NCBI GenBank assembly: GCA_038214685.1
Contig: JBBQRO010000036.1
Span: 1-27,959, forward strand
DNA: 27,959 bases
Direction of reading: 5' to 3'
Source: CADCTB01 sp038214685
Lineage (GTDB): Bacteria; Actinomycetota; Acidimicrobiia; Acidimicrobiales; AC-14
The notes below the pieces were generated by a model. It was not told where the DNA came from and made no database searches. It was given only the letters and a program-made list of their open reading frames with translations. Positions 16,504 to 24,532 of the stretch are shown in pieces. The stretch's first letter is position 1. Each line of letters opens with the position of its first letter. The position numbers and the translations under genes were made by a program.

Positions 16504-16509
16504 ATGTTA
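16504..16509 (-). promoter_or_regulatory. -10 box (TAACAT), leaderless promoter of the restriction-modification operon
   Basis: On the minus strand TAACAT is followed by GGGCTC and the ATG at 16497, the same geometry as other leaderless starts in this window. No good -35 box is present at the usual distance. Confidence 0.6.
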
Positions 16510-16510
16510 G

Positions 16511-16524
16511 CGAACGCGTGTTCG
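16511..16524. promoter_or_regulatory. LexA-binding site (SOS box) of the restriction-modification operon
   Basis: CGAACGCGTGTTCG is a perfect CGAAC-N4-GTTCG palindrome ending one base upstream of the -10 box. The box-to--10 geometry is almost identical to the one at 196-209, where the gap is two bases. LexA bound here would cover the region between -10 and -35. It could also face the plus-strand gene at 16659, but that lies about 135 bases away. Confidence 0.8.
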
Positions 16525-16658
16525 AGACGACGATGTTCACGACGAGACGCTAACGGCGACTCCGACCCGGAACAGTGATGCACCCAGCGCGCCCCTACCG
16601 ACCACATACCTTCCACGATGGCCTGACGTACGCTGTGGCACTGCCAAGGGGGGTGGCG

Positions 16659-16937
16659 ATGCCCAAGCTCGGTGGTGGCGACATTCTGAAGTGCTCCTTC
16701 TGCGGCAAGGCGCAGAACCAGGTGATCAAGCTGATCGCCGGCCCGGGTGTGTACATCTGCGATCAGTGCATCGACCTGTGCAATGCGATCATCGAGGAGG
16801 AGGTCGGAGAGCGGCCCGAACGCTTCCTCGACGGCGAGATCGAGGCCGCAGCCCGCTCGGCCACCGACGCCGTGCAACGGCTCCGTTTCCTGGCTCAACA
16901 GGCTCAGGCCCACCCCAACCCCGACGATCCCGAGTAG
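16659..16937 (+). CDS. stand-alone ClpX-type C4 zinc-finger protein
   Basis: The 92-residue protein resembles the N-terminal zinc-binding domain of ClpX: LKCSFCGKAQNQVIKLIAGPG, then VYICDQCIDLCNAIIEEE, with two CxxC pairs (CSFC, CDQC) that bind zinc. The AAA+ motor that follows in ClpX is absent; the protein ends in an acidic, helical tail and a normal stop. In ClpX this domain dimerises and docks substrates and adaptors, so the protein might bind ClpX partners, but that is inference. The ATG at 16659 is preceded by AAGGGGGG; an upstream in-frame start at 16575 gives an extension unlike ClpX. A TACGCT hexamer at 16629-16634 may be its -10 box. Confidence 0.85.
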   Translation: MPKLGGGDILKCSFCGKAQNQVIKLIAGPGVYICDQCIDLCNAIIEEEVGERPERFLDGEIEAAARSATDAVQRLRFLAQQAQAHPNPDDPE

Positions 16938-16945
16938 CGATTGAC

Positions 16946-16968
16946 GGCGCCGATTCCCCGTCGGCGCC
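16946..16968 (+). terminator. GC-rich hairpin after the ClpX-type zinc-finger gene
   Basis: GGCGCCGA (16946-16953) and TCGGCGCC (16961-16968) form a perfect 8-bp stem with a 7-base loop, 8 bases after the stop codon. There is no U-tract, as is common in high-GC actinobacteria, so it may end transcription or only protect the 3' end. Confidence 0.5.
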
Positions 16969-16990
16969 TGCTTCGGGGTACAACCGCGCC

Positions 16991-17761
16991 GTGGTGTGGA
17001 TTCTCGACCTCGACGGTGTGGTGTGGCTGGGGGAGACCGTCATCCCTGGCGTCCCCGAAGCTGTCGCCCGGCTCCGGCAGGCCGGCCATACAATCCTGTT
17101 CCTCACCAACAACTCCAGCCGCCGGGTCGGCGAGCTGGTGGACAAGTTCGCCGGCATGGGTATCGACGTGGCGGCCGAAGAGATCGTCACCTCGGCCCAG
17201 GCGGCGGCGACCATGCTGGAGGCCGGCTCCACCGCCCTCGTCTGCGCCGGTGACGGGGTGCGCGAGGCGCTCGACGCCCGGGGCGTGAAGATGGTCGACG
17301 ATGGCCCAGCCGACGCGGTGGTGGTTGGGTTCCACAAGGAGTTCGACTACGCCCGGCTCAACGCCGCCTACCAGGCCATCCGGGGCGGGGCCCGCCTGAT
17401 CGGGACCAACGACGACACCACCTACCCCACCCCGGAGGGCCCCATCCCCGGAGGGGGGGCCTTGCTGGCGTCGGTCGCCGCCGCCGCCGGGATCGAGCCC
17501 GAGGTGGCGGGCAAGCCCTACCAGCCGATGGCCGACGCAGTGCGGGCGCGCATCGGTGGGGCGGCCGACGTCGGCCTGGTGGTGGGGGACCGGCCCGACA
17601 CCGACGGCCTCATGGCCCGCCGGCTCGGCCTTCCCTTCGGCCTGGTCTTCACCGGCGTGACCTCCCCGGACGACCTTCCCGTCGACCCCGAGCCGGTCGT
17701 GACCGCCCCCGATCTGGCCACCCTCGTCGACCAGTGGCCAAGCGGTCAGGAGTTGGCGTAG
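16991..17761 (+). CDS. HAD-IIA family (NagD-like) sugar phosphatase
   Basis: The 256-residue protein shows the HAD motifs: ILDLDGVVW with nucleophile Asp6 and acid Asp8, LTNNSS as motif II, GKPYQPM with the motif III lysine, and VGDRPDTD as motif IV. A GGARLIGTNDDTTYPT cap segment marks the NagD/PGP group, which dephosphorylates small phosphates such as p-nitrophenyl phosphate, phosphoglycolate or nucleotides; substrate unknown. The GTG at 16991 is the best start before VWILDLDG; TACAAC ends 6 bases before it, a near match to the leaderless pattern. Its 3' end overlaps the convergent lipoprotein gene by 16 bases. Confidence 0.88.
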   Translation: MVWILDLDGVVWLGETVIPGVPEAVARLRQAGHTILFLTNNSSRRVGELVDKFAGMGIDVAAEEIVTSAQAAATMLEAGSTALVCAGDGVREALDARGVKMVDDGPADAVVVGFHKEFDYARLNAAYQAIRGGARLIGTNDDTTYPTPEGPIPGGGALLASVAAAAGIEPEVAGKPYQPMADAVRARIGGAADVGLVVGDRPDTDGLMARRLGLPFGLVFTGVTSPDDLPVDPEPVVTAPDLATLVDQWPSGQELA

Positions 17762-18165
17762 ATCCAGGGGTCGATGGTGAGGTACTTGCGGCGGTCCTCG
17801 CACGCGTCCCGGACAGCGGAGATGTTCAGCACCGCCTTGCCGGCCTCCTGCTCCCCGGTGACCACCACGTCGTAGTCGCCGGTCTCCTGACCGCAGGCCT
17901 CGGAGTACACCACCAGCCGCCCGGCGCTGAGGGTGAAGGTGCCTGACGTCGCACCGGGGCCGTCGGGCACGACCAGCACGTAGTCGCCGTCGGCCCGCAG
18001 CTGCAGCAGGCCCTGGTGGATCGAGCGGTAGATGCCGGTGACGTCCTCCCCCGTCGCCGGCACTCCGGGTGCGGGCGGTTGGACGTTGTTGGATGGAGAC
18101 GCCTTCATGGCGCTGCACGCACCGGAGACCATGACAAGAGCGACGAGGACCAGGAGGCGTTTCAT
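17746..18165 (-). CDS. small secreted lipoprotein, unknown function
   Basis: The 139-residue protein has a lipoprotein signal ending SGAC (Cys17), a Pro-rich spacer, and a soluble domain with GIYRSIHQGLLQLRADGDYVL, then GTFTLSAGRLVVYSEACGQ and YDVVVTGEQEAG. The alternating strands and turn residues suggest a small beta-barrel resembling lipocalin-like or META-type domains, and CGQ/RDAC could form a disulphide. I recognise no family. It diverges from hup across 107 bases and overlaps the HAD gene at its 3' end. Confidence 0.75.
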   Translation of the reverse strand: MKRLLVLVALVMVSGACSAMKASPSNNVQPPAPGVPATGEDVTGIYRSIHQGLLQLRADGDYVLVVPDGPGATSGTFTLSAGRLVVYSEACGQETGDYDVVVTGEQEAGKAVLNISAVRDACEDRRKYLTIDPWIYANS

Positions 18166-18272
18166 CTCCGCAGATCCTGCCCTGAAAGGGCCCCGTTTGG
18201 CGAAATGCTTGATCTTGCGCGGTGTGTCGGATCAGATGTGGTCGATACTCGTCCCCGAAGAAGGAGGTGGTC

Positions 18273-18827
18273 GTGAACAAGTCCGATGTGATTCAAGACG
18301 TGACCGGCGCATCCGGCGTGAGCAAATCAGACGTGGAGAAGGTGATCGACGCCTTCTTCGACACGGTGCGTACCGCTGTCGGCCAGGGTGACCGCGTGGC
18401 CTGGCCGAGCTTCGGCTCGTTCTCGGCCACGCAGCGCCAGGCCCGCATCGGCCGCAACCCCCGCACCGGTGAGCCGGTGCCCATCGCCGCGGCGACGGCG
18501 GTGAAGTTCTCCGCCAGCACCGTGCTGAAGGCCGCCCTCAATCCGAAGCCGGCCAAGGGGGCCAAGAAGGGCGCCAAGGCCACCACGGCAAAGAAGTCGG
18601 CGCCGGCAGCCAAGAAGTCGCCGCCGGCGGAGGCCAAGTCGGCGCCCGCCACCAAGTCGGCGCCCGCCACCAAGTCGACCGCATCGGCCAAGAAGTCGGC
18701 GCCGGCGATTAAGTCGGCGCCGGCGATTAAGTCGGCGCCGGCGACCAAGTCGGCCGGCAAGGTGGCAACCAAGTCTGCCGGCAAGGCGGCAACCAAGGCT
18801 CCGGCCAAGAAGGCCAAGAAGAAGTAG
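18273..18827 (+). CDS. hup: HU-family nucleoid protein with long basic tail
   Basis: Residues 1-90 of 184 form an HU fold: MNKSDVIQDVTGASGVSKSD, then AFFDTVRTAVGQGDRV, FGSFSATQRQARIGRNPRTGEPV (the DNA-binding beta-arm) and AATAVKFSASTVLKAALN. The rest is a lysine/alanine/proline tail with repeated KSAPA units, like the histone H1-like tail of mycobacterial HupB. HU bends and compacts DNA; tails of this kind add non-specific DNA binding and in mycobacteria are acetylated. The GTG start is fixed by AAGGAGG (18261-18267) 5 bases upstream. In this organism it probably serves as the main nucleoid protein. Confidence 0.92.
   Translation: MNKSDVIQDVTGASGVSKSDVEKVIDAFFDTVRTAVGQGDRVAWPSFGSFSATQRQARIGRNPRTGEPVPIAAATAVKFSASTVLKAALNPKPAKGAKKGAKATTAKKSAPAAKKSPPAEAKSAPATKSAPATKSTASAKKSAPAIKSAPAIKSAPATKSAGKVATKSAGKAATKAPAKKAKKK
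18636..18746 (+). repeat. 18-bp tandem repeats coding the HU tail
   Basis: Two identical 18-base units at 18636-18671 (encoding KSAPAT twice) are followed after 21 bases by two identical units at 18693-18728 (KSAPAI twice) and a third degenerate copy to 18746. Exact repetition at DNA level points to recent slippage, so tail length may vary between strains. Confidence 0.8.
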
Positions 18828-18834
18828 GGGCGGT

Positions 18835-18846
18835 CGTCTGCAGACG
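18835..18846. repeat. 12-bp palindrome between convergent hup and PIG-L genes
   Basis: CGTCTGCAGACG is a perfect palindrome in the 27-base gap between the two stop codons. It might contribute to bidirectional termination but has no room for a proper loop and no T-tract. Confidence 0.25.
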
Positions 18847-18854
18847 GCGGGCGG

Positions 18855-19580
18855 CTACAGCTTCGAGAGAAGCTTGAACCGCTCGCCGTAGGCCACGCCC
18901 TCGGCGGCGCCGGCCTCTGCGGCTCGGTCGCGGATCTTGGCCCGGAAGCGGTCGGCCTGCTCAGTGGAGGCCGGGTCATCGATCTCCATCGTCGACCGGT
19001 ACTGGCTGTGATGTTCGAACAGGGCGGCCAACTTGGCGTCGAGGCCGGCACTGATGTCCTCGACGTGGTCCGGCTCGTCGGCCTCCCACAGCAGGAGGTG
19101 CGACGGGCGGTGCGGGGATTCGGCCTGCTCGGGGAAGAAGTGGGGGTCGCGGGCGGCGACGATGCCCTCGACCACCAGCAAGCCGGCGTGGTGGTGGTCG
19201 GGATGGAGGCGGTAGCGCTTCCACGGGTCGTGACCCAGGACCACGTCGGGCTGCAGTCGGCGGATCCAGTGGCAGAGCTCGGCCCGCTGACGGAGCCCGG
19301 ACTCGAGCTCGCCGTCGCGCCAGCCGAGGAAGACCACCGAACCGGTCCCGCCCAGGGCGACCGACGCGGCCCGCTGCTCGACCTGGCGGCTGGCCACCAG
19401 GGTGGCGGGATCGTCGGTGGGGTCCCACGACCCCTTCGATCCGTCGGTGCATACGAGGTGGGAGATCTCACAGCCGGCGGCGGCCCACTTGGCCAGGGTG
19501 CCGCCGCAGCCGAACTCCACGTCGTCGGGATGGGCGCCCACGGCCAGCGCCCGCCCGGGGATGGGGAGGTCGACGCTCAC
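18855..19580 (-). CDS. PIG-L/LmbE family deacetylase
   Basis: The 241-residue protein carries the zinc motif AHPDD (16-20) at its N terminus and RLHPDHHHAG (around 124-133), the paired metal-binding motifs of PIG-L/LmbE N-deacetylases, which include mycothiol enzymes MshB and Mca and the N-acetylglucosaminyl-PI deacetylase. Substrate cannot be decided; the CTDGSKGSWDP and GWRDGELE segments are general for the family. Its GTG overlaps the cofC stop (GTGA at 19577-19580). It is the last gene of the minus-strand operon. Confidence 0.88.
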   Translation of the reverse strand: MSVDLPIPGRALAVGAHPDDVEFGCGGTLAKWAAAGCEISHLVCTDGSKGSWDPTDDPATLVASRQVEQRAASVALGGTGSVVFLGWRDGELESGLRQRAELCHWIRRLQPDVVLGHDPWKRYRLHPDHHHAGLLVVEGIVAARDPHFFPEQAESPHRPSHLLLWEADEPDHVEDISAGLDAKLAALFEHHSQYRSTMEIDDPASTEQADRFRAKIRDRAAEAGAAEGVAYGERFKLLSKL

Positions 19581-20182
19581 GACACGGCCAGGGCCCGGAA
19601 GGCCAGCAGGTCGGCGGGCAGGTCGACGTCGTGGGACAGCGACGGATCGCGTACCACCCTGAGCGCCAGGCCCAGGCGGTGGGCCTCGGCGCCGTGGCGG
19701 GCGAAGGAGCCTGGGCCGTAGGAGAAGGTGAAGCCGGCGTCGCCGGGGACGCAGATCACGTTGGTGCCGTTGTCGCGGTGGTCGGGCACGACGGTCACGC
19801 CGGCGAAGCGGGCCACCCAATCGAGGTGCCCGGCCTGGGGGAGGTCGGCATGGGCCACGACCACCCGTTGCGCCCCTGCCGCGGCCAGCCGGGCCACGCC
19901 GGCCTCGACCGCCCGGTTCAGGCCCCGCTCGGGTTCCCACACGACCAGGGCGCCGAGCTCCCGCGCCCAGGCCGCCACCTCGGCGTCGTCGCAGACAACC
20001 GCAGTGGGTAGCGGCGCGGCCGACGCCACCACGTGGGTGGCCATGGCCCGGGCCAGGTCGGCCCGGTGGGCGGGGTCGAGTGCCGGCGCCAGCCGCAGCT
20101 TGGCTTCCCGGAACGACTTCACCGGCACGAGGACGGCCACCGGCCCGAGCCCGGCCAACGCGCCGGCGTGCCCCGCTTTCAC
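19577..20182 (-). CDS. cofC: 2-phospho-L-lactate guanylyltransferase (CofC)
   Basis: The 201-residue protein has the CofC nucleotide-binding start LVPVKSFREAKLRLAPALD (residues 18-36), VVCDD, GLNRAVEAGVARL and VVAHADLPQA, then VPDHRDNGTNVICVP, all conserved in this family. CofC activates 2-phospho-L-lactate (or phosphoenolpyruvate) with GTP in coenzyme F420 synthesis; bacterial enzymes favour phosphoenolpyruvate by published work. cofD and cofE are not in the window, which is a common scattering. The GTG start overlaps the ABM-like gene stop (GTGA), and the 3' end overlaps the PIG-L start. Confidence 0.88.
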   Translation of the reverse strand: MKAGHAGALAGLGPVAVLVPVKSFREAKLRLAPALDPAHRADLARAMATHVVASAAPLPTAVVCDDAEVAAWARELGALVVWEPERGLNRAVEAGVARLAAAGAQRVVVAHADLPQAGHLDWVARFAGVTVVPDHRDNGTNVICVPGDAGFTFSYGPGSFARHGAEAHRLGLALRVVRDPSLSHDVDLPADLLAFRALAVS

Positions 20183-20487
20183 TGGAGCACTTCGAGCACC
20201 TTGGACACCGGCTCCTGGCGCAGGAGCTGACGCACGCCCACCAGCGCCTCCTGCACGTCGTGGCTCGCCATGGCCGCCGCCATCTCCTCGAGCGACGCCC
20301 ACCGCGAGATTGCCGCCCCCTCCACCAGCCCGCCGGCGTTGGCCTCGACGGCCACCGTCAGCTCGATGCCGAGGCAACCCGAGGCCCGCGAGAAGGCGGG
20401 GGCCACGTCGTCGAGGAATAGGCGCTGCATCTCCTCCACGTCGGCCGGGTCGATGGCGCTCTGGTAGAGCCGCAGGTACTCAGCCAT
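20179..20487 (-). CDS. ABM-like dimeric alpha/beta-barrel protein
   Basis: The 102-residue protein has the pattern of antibiotic-biosynthesis-monooxygenase-like ferredoxin folds: a first strand YLRLYQSAI, helix DVEEMQRLFLDDVAPAFSRASGCLGIELTV, then EGAAISRWASLEEMAAAMASHDVQEAL. Length and the W...M...H end of the fold fit. Members range from oxygenases to heme-degrading enzymes, and this one lacks obvious active-site residues that would decide. It lies between the metallophosphoesterase (15-base gap) and cofC (4-base overlap), so an F420-linked role is possible but unproven. Confidence 0.6.
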   Translation of the reverse strand: MAEYLRLYQSAIDPADVEEMQRLFLDDVAPAFSRASGCLGIELTVAVEANAGGLVEGAAISRWASLEEMAAAMASHDVQEALVGVRQLLRQEPVSKVLEVLQ

Positions 20488-20502
20488 GAAAGATCACAGA
20501 CA

Positions 20503-21375
20503 TCAGGGCCTCCAAGTGCTCTTGGTGAACATCGCGGCCAGATCGGGGTTGCTGGAGAGGGCCATGCGCCGCCGATCGAGGACACCCGCCGGCCGTTCGC
20601 CGGTGCCCGGGTACTTCAGCGTCACCCGCACCTCGTCGGGGGTGATCTCGAGCACGTTGTAGGACGGCCGGGTGTAGCCCCGCACCCGATGCGACGACAC
20701 CGTGCCCGAGTTCACCAGCAGGACGTGGTCGAGAAGCCAGACGTGGGGGACGTGCTTGTGCCCGGACAGGACCATGTCGACCTTGAGCTCCGAGAGCAGG
20801 GCCAGCACGTCGCCGGCGTCCCAGACGGTGTTGCGCTCCCGGCCGGTGCCCGGCACTGCCACCAGGTGGTGGTGGAGCACGAAGATCTTGAAGTCGGCCT
20901 CTGCTGCGAACTGGTCGCGGATCCAGCGGTAGCGCTCACGCCCGACTTCGCCCTCGGCCAGGTCTGGCTTGGAGGAGTCGATGGCCACGACCTGCACCCG
21001 GAACGGATGTCGTTCCTGGTGACTTGGGTCGTCGAGGCTGGGCAAGGTCAGGGAGATGACCCGGTCGCCCTTCTCGGCCACGTCGCCGACGCCGAAGGTG
21101 TCCCGGAAGTGGAGGTACCCGACGTTTTTGGAGTCGTGGTTCCCGGGGATGACCAGCATGGTGAGGCCGGCATCGAAGAGGGGCTCGAGGAAGCGTTGGG
21201 CAGTGCGGAACTCACCGGCGTAGCCCTCGGCCGTGAGGTCGCCGCCGATCACCACCAGGTCGGGGTTGATGGCGATGGTCTCCTTCACCGCCGTCTCCAG
21301 CAGGCCGGCGTCGAAGTACGGCGAGCCGCAGTGGAGGTCCGACAGCTGGGCCACGACGAACTCTCCGCGTGCCAC
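20503..21375 (-). CDS. metallophosphoesterase (calcineurin-like, CpdA/Icc-like)
   Basis: The 290-residue protein has the two-metal phosphoesterase motifs: SDLH (Asp13, His15), GGDLT (Asp46), GNHD (78-81), FVLHHHLVAVPG, and SGHKHVPH. Order and size match class III cyclic-nucleotide phosphodiesterases and related exported or cytoplasmic phosphoesterases; there is no signal peptide. Substrate unknown. The GTG start at 21375 is supported by TACACT ending 7 bases upstream (leaderless). It is divergent from gpsA, with only 44 bases between the starts. Confidence 0.88.
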   Translation of the reverse strand: MARGEFVVAQLSDLHCGSPYFDAGLLETAVKETIAINPDLVVIGGDLTAEGYAGEFRTAQRFLEPLFDAGLTMLVIPGNHDSKNVGYLHFRDTFGVGDVAEKGDRVISLTLPSLDDPSHQERHPFRVQVVAIDSSKPDLAEGEVGRERYRWIRDQFAAEADFKIFVLHHHLVAVPGTGRERNTVWDAGDVLALLSELKVDMVLSGHKHVPHVWLLDHVLLVNSGTVSSHRVRGYTRPSYNVLEITPDEVRVTLKYPGTGERPAGVLDRRRMALSSNPDLAAMFTKSTWRP

Positions 21376-21382
21376 GCCACGA

Positions 21383-21388
21383 AGTGTA
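21383..21388 (-). promoter_or_regulatory. -10 box (TACACT), leaderless start of the metallophosphoesterase operon
   Basis: On the minus strand TACACT is followed by 7 bases and the GTG at 21375. Confidence 0.5.
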
Positions 21389-21403
21389 GGAGAGCCCCGC
21401 AGG

Positions 21404-21409
21404 TAGGGT
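21404..21409 (+). promoter_or_regulatory. -10 box (TAGGGT) of gpsA
   Basis: TAGGGT ends 10 bases before the gpsA ATG, giving at most a few bases of leader. It lies in a 44-base gap shared with the divergent metallophosphoesterase promoter. Confidence 0.4.
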
Positions 21410-21419
21410 TCCCCATCGA

Positions 21420-22421
21420 ATGACGAAGGTCTGCGTCTTGGGGGCGGGCTCGTGGGGAACGGCCATGGCCGCCATGTGTGCCCACAAGGTCCCCACCTCC
21501 CTGTGGGCCCGCCGGCCTGATCTGGCCGAGGCCATCGAGCGCTCCGCCCGCAACAACGTCTATCTCCCCGATTTGGCCCTCCCGGCCGGGCTACGGGCCA
21601 CGTCGTCCCTCGCTGAAGCGGTCGACGGCGCCACCGTGGTCGTGATGGCCGTACCGTCGCACGGGTTCCGCACCGTGCTGGCCGACGCCCGCCCGCACCT
21701 GGCCGACGGTACCCCCGTGGTCAGCCTCACGAAGGGGGTGGAGCAGGGGTCGCTGGCCCGCATGACCGAGGTCATCGCCGAGGTGGCGCCCGCCCACCCG
21801 TACTGCGTCCTGACCGGGCCCAACCTGGTGGGGGAGGTCGTGGCCGGCCACCCCACCGCGAGCGTGATCGCCGCCACCGACCCCGGCGTGGCCGACACCC
21901 TGCAGCAGCTGTTCAGCACCGGGTCGTTCCGGGTCTACACCAACCCCGACGTGGTCGGCTGCGAGCTGGGCGGGGCGCTCAAGAACGTGGTGGCCATCGC
22001 CGCCGGCGTGGCCGACGGCCTGGGCTTCGGCGACAACACCCGCGCCGCACTCATCACCCGGGGGGTGGCCGAACTGACCCGCCTGGGCGTGGCCCTGGGC
22101 GGCCAACCGCTCACCTTCGGCGGGCTCACCGGGATGGGCGACCTGGTGGCCACCTGTACCAGTCGCCGGAGCCGCAACCGGTGGGTGGGGGAGGAGCTGG
22201 CCAAGGGCCGGCCCCTGGCCGAGATCACCGCCGGCACCCGGATGGTGGCCGAGGGGGTGCGGACGTCGGCTGCGGTGGTGGAGTTAGCCGCCCGGGTCGG
22301 CGTGGAGATGCCGATCGCCGACCAGGTGGTGGCCGTGCTGGCCGGGAGCACGCCGGCGGCCGAGGTGGTCGCCGCCCTCATGGGCCGGGTCATGAAGCCC
22401 GAGCTCCACGGGCTGGGCTGA
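21420..22421 (+). CDS. gpsA: NAD(P)H-dependent glycerol-3-phosphate dehydrogenase
   Basis: The 333-residue protein starts with the Rossmann motif VLGAGSWGTA (6-15), followed by VVVMAVPSHGFR, SLTKGVEQGS, TGPNLVGEVVAGHP and ELGGALKNVVAIAAGVADGLGFGDNTRAALITRG, in which Lys188 is the expected catalytic lysine, and a C-terminal GLTGMGDLVATCTS. It reduces dihydroxyacetone phosphate to sn-glycerol 3-phosphate for phospholipid synthesis. The usual SGPSFA loop reads TGPNLVGEV here, a mild variation. No SD precedes the ATG, consistent with a near-leaderless mRNA. A hairpin follows the stop. Confidence 0.95.
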   Translation: MTKVCVLGAGSWGTAMAAMCAHKVPTSLWARRPDLAEAIERSARNNVYLPDLALPAGLRATSSLAEAVDGATVVVMAVPSHGFRTVLADARPHLADGTPVVSLTKGVEQGSLARMTEVIAEVAPAHPYCVLTGPNLVGEVVAGHPTASVIAATDPGVADTLQQLFSTGSFRVYTNPDVVGCELGGALKNVVAIAAGVADGLGFGDNTRAALITRGVAELTRLGVALGGQPLTFGGLTGMGDLVATCTSRRSRNRWVGEELAKGRPLAEITAGTRMVAEGVRTSAAVVELAARVGVEMPIADQVVAVLAGSTPAAEVVAALMGRVMKPELHGLG

Positions 22422-22436
22422 CCGCCCGGGCGACTT

Positions 22437-22458
22437 CGCAGCCGGCTCTCAGGCTGCG
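22437..22458 (+). terminator. hairpin after gpsA
   Basis: CGCAGCC (22437-22443) and GGCTGCG (22452-22458) form a perfect 7-bp stem with an 8-base loop, 15 bases after the gpsA stop. No U-tract follows, so termination is only probable. Confidence 0.4.
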
Positions 22459-22519
22459 CCCAGGTCGGGGCCCGATGCTGGCCACATGCAAGCGAGCCGT
22501 ATCCCCGTCCCGGCCGTCG

Positions 22520-22525
22520 TACTCT
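22520..22525 (+). promoter_or_regulatory. -10 box (TACTCT), leaderless start of the MoxR operon
   Basis: TACTCT is followed by TTCAGGG and the ATG at 22533. Confidence 0.5.
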
Positions 22526-22532
22526 TTCAGGG

Positions 22533-23596
<1,064 letters not shown>

Positions 23597-23600
<4 letters not shown>

Positions 23601-24532
23601 ACGTGCTGCCCACCAGCGGCACCCAGATGGCCCAGCGGCCCGAGGAGGTGCTCCGGCGCCTGCAGCTCACCATCACCCGCCGCCTCGACGGGCTGCTCCA
23701 GGGCGATTACCAGGCCCTGCTGCCCGGGCTGGGCAGTGAGCCGGGCGACAGCCGGGAGTACCAGGAGGGCGACGACGTGCGCCGCATGGACTGGGCCGTC
23801 ACGGCCCGTACGACGGTGCCCCACGTGCGCGACCCGGTGGCCGACCGCGAGCTGGAGTCGTGGGCCATCGTCGACTGCTCGGCCAGCCTCGACTTCGGCA
23901 CGGCCAACTGTGAGAAGCGCGACCTGGCCCTGGCCGCAGTGGCCGCGGTCGGTTTCATGACCACCCGTACCGGCAACCGGTTCGGCGCCCTGGTCGTGCG
24001 GCCCGACGGCGTCACCCGCATCCCGTCCCGGGCCGGTCGCCAGCCCCTGATGGCCCTGCTCCACCGGCTGGCCACCCGGGAGCGGGTCGACGGCGGAGGC
24101 GCCACCGACCTGGGCGCAGCCATCACCAGCCACCTTGTGGCCCGCAGCCGGCGGGGGCTGGCCGTGGTGGTGTCGGACTTCCTGTCGCCGCCGGGGTGGG
24201 AGCGGCCCCTCACCGGCTTGGCCGCCCGCCACCAGGTCCTGGCCGTCGAGGTCGTCGACCCCCGGGAGCTGGAGCTGCCCAATGTCGGCTACCTCACCCT
24301 CGTCGATCCCGAGACCGGCCGGCGCATGGAGATCCAGACGGCCAAGGCCAGCATCCGCCAGCGCTACGCCGAGGCGGCCGCCGCCCAGCGGGTCGAGATC
24401 GCCACCTCCATCCGGCGCAGCGGGGCCCAGCACCTTGTGCTGCGTACCGACCGCGACTGGCTGCGCGACATCGTCGACTTCGTCCTGTCCGCCCGCCGCC
24501 GCCGAGGCGGCCTCCGGCCCGCGGTCCGCTGA
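23597..24532 (+). CDS. DUF58 domain protein
   Basis: The 311-residue soluble protein carries the DUF58 signature SREYQEGDDVRRMDWAVTA (about 53-71) and a VWA-like fold with DCSASLDF as a degenerate metal site and VVVSDFLSPPGW later. DUF58 proteins regularly sit between moxR and VWA genes, as here, and are thought to act in the same chaperone or envelope-stress complex. It begins with GTG overlapping the moxR stop by 4 bases. Confidence 0.92.

Noticed and set aside
18636..18746. Tandem repeats as a CRISPR array
   Set aside because: Units are in frame within the HU tail, have no spacers and encode KSAPA repeats.
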